Assembly (NCBI GenBank): GCA_947167635.1
Contig: CAMVIT010000035.1
Location: forward strand, 1-31,156
Source of the DNA: F23-D06 sp947167635
GTDB taxonomy: Bacteria; Bacteroidota; Bacteroidia; Bacteroidales; WCHB1-69
Direction of reading: 5' to 3'
Length of the DNA stretch: 31,156 nt
The notes beneath the pieces were generated by a model. It was not told where the DNA came from. It made no database searches and worked only from the letters and a program-made list of their open reading frames with translations. Below, one piece after another: positions 26,989-31,156 of this stretch (positions are counted from its first letter, which is position 1; every line of letters begins with the position of its first letter). The translations under genes were made by a program, and so were the position numbers.

Positions 26989-28646
26989 TAGGTTGTATGG
27001 TTTGTTCTTTTTCTTGAAAACAGATGCATGCAATAGCCGACAAAGGCCCAGAGGAAGCCGATGACGGAACCGATTAGGGCGATGCGCGCCACATAATCGC
27101 CGTGTCGCACATAAAACGTCTCGCCCGACTGAGCATAGACTGTGGCCTTGATAGCGGTTCTTTCGTTATATTTTGTTTTTTGTAAAACATTCCCAAATGG
27201 GTCGATGATGCCGGAAAAACCGCCGTTGGCTGCGCGTACAATATAGCGGCGAGTCTCCACCGCCCGCAGGCGCGACATCTCGAAATGCTGCTTGTGCCCC
27301 GGACTGTCGGCCCACCAGGAATCGTTTGTGATGACGGTCATCAAACCGGCACCGTTTTGGATGAATTTGCCGAACAGCTCGCCATAGACGGATTCGTAGC
27401 AGATCGCCGTGCCCACGCGCAGTTCCTGCCCGCCCGACTGGATGGCGAAGGTGCGTTGTATCGTGTCGTTGCCCAAGGAAGTGTTGGATCCGCCCAGCTT
27501 GATGAGCACATCGCCCAGGAATCCCAGCAGTTTCGGGAATGGCATCTTTTCCACGCCGGGTACAAGGCGGCTCTTGTGATAGTGCCCGTTGTAGTAGTTG
27601 TGCCCGTAACAGAGTGCACTGTTGAAGACATCCACATAACGGCCTTCTCCTGCAGGACGCGCCGTCACGGTGGCAGGCCGGTCGTAGAGCGTGAACAGCG
27701 AAGTGCCTACTACGAAGTTGAGGTTCGGATACCGGTTGATGAGACTGTCCAACAGCAAAAATCCGCTGTAGGCCGTGCTCTCTTGGGGGAAAGTGCGTAG
27801 CTGCAGGTCAAGCAGCGAGATGTTGTGCGGTATGCACGACTCGGGACATACCACCAATGCCGTATGGCTGCTCAAGTGCGGACCGGCGACATCCATGATG
27901 CGCCGGATATGCTCCTCGTTGGTCATCTCGTACTCCTCGTTCCACGGGTCGGTGTTTTGCTGCACGGCCACGATGTTTACGGGAATTTTTTTGTCAATAC
28001 TCTTTTCTGCATGTTTATACATCATGGCAGAAATGAGGACGGGGGTGAGGAACACGAGGGCGCTGGCTGTAACGAAACCCCATGCGATACGGTGCGCCTT
28101 GCTCTGTCGGCGGATCAGGTAATAGAGCAGGAAGTTGAGGACCAACACCCATGCCGTGCCGCCCAACGCTCCCGTGACAGAGTACCACTGCACCCATTGT
28201 GGACAAACTGCAAACACGTTGCCGATGTTCAACCATGGCCATGTCAAGTCCCAGTTCAGATGCAGGTATTCGAATGAAATCCAGAATGACAGCAGCAGGA
28301 TAGGGTGGACCCACTCCTGGCGTGTATATCTGCGGCAACAGTGCCAAAATCCAAACACCAAAGCTTGCAAAAAAGAGTTGGCCACGATGGCACCGATGGC
28401 CCCCGGTATTGTGCAGTAACCAATCCAGTAGGTGGTGATGAGGTTCCAAATCAAAAATCCCGGCCAGCTGTAAATCCAACCCTTGAAAAATGGAGCTTTC
28501 CCGTTGCTCTCCAATAAGGAATCGCTCATGAAAAACAACGGAATCCATGCGAAAAATATCAGGAACGGCAGCCCGTGGGGATACCAGGCGAAAGCAAGAA
28601 GCAGCCCGCCAAGAATACTGAGCAATGGTGGGGTGAACCTTTTCAT
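26988..28646 (-). CDS. lnt: Apolipoprotein N-acyltransferase
   Basis: The 552-residue membrane protein has several N-terminal transmembrane segments (about residues 8-210) followed by a nitrilase-type catalytic domain facing the periplasm. The catalytic triad of the family is present: Glu269 in VVCPES, Lys358 in HYHKSRL and Cys416 in AICYES. The enzyme moves an acyl chain from phospholipid to the N-terminal Cys of lipoproteins, the last step of lipoprotein maturation. It is slightly longer than E. coli Lnt (about 512). It follows dsbD after 59 bases, and its TAA stop shares one base with the ATG of the giant peptidase (TAATG), which favours translational coupling. Confidence 0.95.
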   Translation of the reverse strand: MKRFTPPLLSILGGLLLAFAWYPHGLPFLIFFAWIPLFFMSDSLLESNGKAPFFKGWIYSWPGFLIWNLITTYWIGYCTIPGAIGAIVANSFLQALVFGFWHCCRRYTRQEWVHPILLLSFWISFEYLHLNWDLTWPWLNIGNVFAVCPQWVQWYSVTGALGGTAWVLVLNFLLYYLIRRQSKAHRIAWGFVTASALVFLTPVLISAMMYKHAEKSIDKKIPVNIVAVQQNTDPWNEEYEMTNEEHIRRIMDVAGPHLSSHTALVVCPESCIPHNISLLDLQLRTFPQESTAYSGFLLLDSLINRYPNLNFVVGTSLFTLYDRPATVTARPAGEGRYVDVFNSALCYGHNYYNGHYHKSRLVPGVEKMPFPKLLGFLGDVLIKLGGSNTSLGNDTIQRTFAIQSGGQELRVGTAICYESVYGELFGKFIQNGAGLMTVITNDSWWADSPGHKQHFEMSRLRAVETRRYIVRAANGGFSGIIDPFGNVLQKTKYNERTAIKATVYAQSGETFYVRHGDYVARIALIGSVIGFLWAFVGYCMHLFSRKRTNHTT

Positions 28647-28705
28647 TTATGGTTTGCGATTTGCGTTTAACGAATTACGAATAGCCCAGAGCCAACATCC
28701 GACAG
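28647..28705. other. Spacer between dsbD and lnt
   Basis: The 59-base spacer has an A/T-rich half with alternating GAATT and CGAAT words and no clear promoter box or terminator. It is compatible with dsbD and lnt being on one transcript. Confidence 0.4.
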
Positions 28706-30736
28706 CTAATTGAATTTGTCAATCCCTTCCCGCAGGAATTTGATGTACTTGTCCTTGTCGCGCTCGTAGTATGTGGGGCCGGAGAGCACCTTGCCATCGG
28801 GATCAACGACAAAGTAGCAGGGTTGGGAGTTCTCTTTGTAGATGGTCTGCTCGATGTGGCGGTTCTTTTCGCCCAACATCGTGATGGGGTCGCCGTTGGC
28901 GTCTTTGAGCTTGCCCTTTTCGTTGTCGGGCAGCGGGATGACCTTGTCGTCGGCGTACATCGTGCAGACGATGACCTCCTCGGCGAAGATACGCCGCACT
29001 TCGGGATCGATCCAGACAGCGTTTTCCACGTTGCGGCAGTTGGTGCAGCCGTGGCCGGTGAAATCCAAAAACACGGGCTTGCCCTCCTTCTTGGCGACAC
29101 GCAGGGCCTGGTCGTAGTCGAAGTAACCCTTGATGCCAAACGGGATTTCCAATTTGTCAGCGTACAGCGGCTCCTCGGTCCATTGGTAGGTGCTGGCGGT
29201 CGCGCCGCCGGTGCCACTTTCGGTGCGCACGATGTTGGAAATGTCGAAATCCTGGGTCGTCATCGGCGGCAACCAGCCGGAGATGGCTTTCAGCGGGGCG
29301 CCGAACAAGCCGGGGATCATATAGACGACAAAGGCGAAGACAAACAGGGCGAGAGTGAAGCGGAACCAGCTCTTTTGTACGGGGTAGTCATCGTCAAGCG
29401 GGAATCGGATTTTGCCCAACAGGTAGAGCCCCAACAGACCGAAGATGACAATCCAGAAAGCGAGATAGACCTCGCGGTCGAGGATGCCCCAGTGGTAGGT
29501 CTGGTCAGGCACGTTGATGAACTTCAGGGCGAAGGCCAACTCCACGAAAGCGAGGATGACTTTCATCGTGTTCATCCAGCCGCCCGACTTGGGCAGTTTC
29601 TTCAGCAGGTTGGGGAAGAGGGCGAAGAGGGTGAAGGGCACCGCAATGCCCAAGGAGAACCCCAGCATCCCGATGATCGGCTTGATGAAAGTGCCGCCGG
29701 CGGCGTTGAGCGCCACTGCGCCCGCGATGGGCAACGTACAAGAGAAGGAGACCAACACCAAGGTCAGGGCCATAAAGAAGATGCCCACAATGCCTCCCTG
29801 ACGCTGGCGTTTGGCAGAACCGTTGACCCAAGAGGAGGGTAGGGTGATCTCAAAATAACCCAGCAATGAGAAGGCAAAGATGAGGAAGATGATGGCAAAG
29901 AGCAGGTTCGGAATCCAATGTGTGCTCATGATGTTGCCAAGGTCGGCCCCGAAAATGGCTGACAATACCAATCCGAAAGTGAGGAATATCAAGACGATAA
30001 ACAGGCCGTAGAGCAATGCGTCGCGTTTGCCCTTGTGACCCTCTTTGGAGAAGAAGGAAACCGTCATGGGAATCATCGGGAAGACACACGGCATCAGCAG
30101 GCCGACCAGTCCGCCGCCGATGGCAATCAGGAAGTAACGCCACAGCGATTCCTCTTTCTCGGGTTCGGCCGTGGAGGATGCCGGATCCTCAGGTGCCGGC
30201 GCTATAGTGGCGGTGGCAGCGCTGTCTGGAGCAGGCTCCTCGGCGACCTCCGGCTCGGCAGCGGCCTTGACATTGTCGAAGCCTTTCACGTCAAAAGAGA
30301 ACTTTTCGAAGACAGGCGTGCAGCGTCCTTCGATGCAAGCCTGCCCCTCCAGTTTGCCCTTGATGGTGAAAGGCTCGCTGTCGAGTACCTTTACGCGTTG
30401 CTTGAAGGTGACCTCCTTGGTGAAATATTTGGAGAGGCCGAAAATCTCATCGTTCTCCTCGGTGGGTTTGGGCTCGGCTACCTTGCCCAACCGCTTGTAT
30501 CTGGGGTCGGGATTGAAGATGAATTCAATGGGCAGCTCGACACCGTTGTTGTGCGACTGGGCATAAAGATGCCAGTCGGGCTTGATGGTGGCATGCAGCT
30601 GCAACTCCGCCACGGAGTCGTTGACCTTGACGGTCTTATAGTCCCATTTTACAGGAGATTCCTGCGCGTGCAGGGTGAAGATGCCTGAAAGAAATGCGGC
30701 GCAAAAAGTGAGGAGAACAGTGATGAATTTTTTCAT
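28706..30736 (-). CDS. dsbD: Thiol:disulfide interchange protein DsbD
   Basis: The 676-residue protein has a signal peptide (1-24), an N-terminal periplasmic domain with a Cys pair (Cys134 and Cys139), an Ala/Glu/Pro-rich linker (about 156-196), a membrane domain with several segments (about 200-480) holding the paired Cys217 (LMPCVFP) and Cys333 (FSCTLP), and a C-terminal thioredoxin-like domain with GCTNC (Cys564, Cys567). This is the full DsbD electron path from cytoplasmic thioredoxin to periplasmic partners. The start at 30736 is set by a -7 box 37 bases upstream; the longer frame begins ahead of that box. The gene leads a probable dsbD-lnt-peptidase unit on the minus strand. Confidence 0.94.
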   Translation of the reverse strand: MKKFITVLLTFCAAFLSGIFTLHAQESPVKWDYKTVKVNDSVAELQLHATIKPDWHLYAQSHNNGVELPIEFIFNPDPRYKRLGKVAEPKPTEENDEIFGLSKYFTKEVTFKQRVKVLDSEPFTIKGKLEGQACIEGRCTPVFEKFSFDVKGFDNVKAAAEPEVAEEPAPDSAATATIAPAPEDPASSTAEPEKEESLWRYFLIAIGGGLVGLLMPCVFPMIPMTVSFFSKEGHKGKRDALLYGLFIVLIFLTFGLVLSAIFGADLGNIMSTHWIPNLLFAIIFLIFAFSLLGYFEITLPSSWVNGSAKRQRQGGIVGIFFMALTLVLVSFSCTLPIAGAVALNAAGGTFIKPIIGMLGFSLGIAVPFTLFALFPNLLKKLPKSGGWMNTMKVILAFVELAFALKFINVPDQTYHWGILDREVYLAFWIVIFGLLGLYLLGKIRFPLDDDYPVQKSWFRFTLALFVFAFVVYMIPGLFGAPLKAISGWLPPMTTQDFDISNIVRTESGTGGATASTYQWTEEPLYADKLEIPFGIKGYFDYDQALRVAKKEGKPVFLDFTGHGCTNCRNVENAVWIDPEVRRIFAEEVIVCTMYADDKVIPLPDNEKGKLKDANGDPITMLGEKNRHIEQTIYKENSQPCYFVVDPDGKVLSGPTYYERDKDKYIKFLREGIDKFN

Positions 30737-30772
30737 ATTGGTGTATATTACATGCTTGTAAATAAATAGCTG

Positions 30773-30780
30773 CAAAAATA
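30773..30780 (-). promoter_or_regulatory. -7 box (TATTTTTG) for dsbD (and possibly lnt and the C10 peptidase)
   Basis: On the minus strand TATTTTTG lies 37 bases before the dsbD ATG. It is the only recognisable promoter box upstream of the three-gene unit, although an internal promoter within dsbD or lnt cannot be excluded. Confidence 0.6.
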
Positions 30781-30802
30781 CAAAAAATGTTCGGACACAA
30801 CC

Positions 30803-30843
30803 ATGTCCATCCGCCATAAATTCTGGTTCATGGGGATGGACAT
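30803..30843. terminator. Bulged hairpin between the right-edge T9SS gene and dsbD
   Basis: ATGTCCATCC (30803-30812) and GGATGGACAT (30834-30843) pair perfectly; inside, CCAT and ATGG extend the stem to 14 bp with a single bulged G. It lies after the minus-strand T9SS gene stop and just upstream of the dsbD -7 box. It most likely ends the upstream transcript, but has no T-run, so a regulatory role is possible. Confidence 0.5.
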
Positions 30844-30926
30844 CAATCTCGTCCGTCTGTTCTTAAAAAGCAGTGGACTCTTTCAAGTGGTCGGTATCGT
30901 TTGTAATGTTCAGTAAGAGAACACTA

Positions 30927-31156
30927 TCACTCGGATTTCACCACCCTCTTTGTCACCACGCCGTTCTCGGTCATGATGCGCAGGAAGTAGGTGCCCACGG
31001 CATAGCCCGACAGGTCAATTGCCGCCGTATGGTCGTTCACGTTCACCGTGTTCAGCATGCGGCCCGACGCGTCAAATACTGTCACACTTAGAATGTTGGA
31101 GCCGGAGTTCCGAATCTGCACCGTTCCGCGTGTCGGGTTCGGATACAGCGTGATGT
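30927..31156 (-). CDS. C-terminal end of a T9SS-secreted protein (5' truncated by window)
   Basis: The frame runs off the right edge. The visible 75 residues begin ITLYPNPTRGTVQIRNSG and continue through VFDASGRML, IDLSGYAVGTYFLRI and VTKRVVKSE, the full pattern of a type A T9SS sorting domain. Such domains direct export through the outer membrane and are cut off when the protein is anchored to the surface. The cargo domain is outside the window. The last residues resemble those of the giant C10 peptidase (VTQKVTKSR), as expected for two clients of one secretion machine. Confidence 0.9.
   Translation of the reverse strand, partial: ITLYPNPTRGTVQIRNSGSNILSVTVFDASGRMLNTVNVNDHTAAIDLSGYAVGTYFLRIMTENGVVTKRVVKSE

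Overview
The window looks like a chromosomal segment of a member of the Bacteroidota, most likely Bacteroidales. Four things support this: type IX secretion (T9SS) C-terminal sorting domains at 17785-18045 and 30927-31156, repeated -7 promoter boxes of the form TAnnTTTG just upstream of genes, a C10 (streptopain-like) peptidase with a Spi-type propeptide, and MBG and Fibrobacter-type (FISUMP) surface-protein modules. No tRNA, rRNA, insertion sequence, phage gene or CRISPR array was recognised. No gene-free stretch exceeds 300 bases.

Left part (1-8600): the 3' end of a modular surface protein (four MBG modules, a HYR-like module, a C-terminal FISUMP domain), then a patatin phospholipase fused to an outer-membrane barrel, an iron-type alcohol dehydrogenase, and, on the minus strand, a tricorn-type S41 peptidase and a small outer-membrane barrel protein. 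Next to the barrel gene promoter lies a remnant of a low-molecular-weight protein tyrosine phosphatase that lacks its catalytic P-loop.

Middle part (8577-17750) is housekeeping: an Upf1/IGHMBP2-type SF1 helicase, an atpH-atpA-atpG cluster (F1 delta, alpha, gamma) without atpB/E/F or atpD/C beside it, pyrE divergent from dnaN, the RNase P RNA gene rnpB directly after dnaN, yraN, and a DUF2851 gene.

Right part (17785-31156): a probable minus-strand operon dsbD - lnt - giant secreted C10 peptidase. The lnt stop and the peptidase start overlap by one base. The 3067-residue peptidase carries 32 copies of a roughly 49-residue two-cysteine 'WNG' repeat, interrupted by four Ig-like modules that form a higher-order repeat, and ends in a T9SS sorting domain. 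This is the most unusual object in the window. Its more than 60 cysteines next to dsbD suggest a disulfide link, which is inference. The window ends inside another T9SS cargo gene.

Starts were moved inward from the longest reading frame where a signal peptide, a promoter box or family length made an internal ATG more credible.
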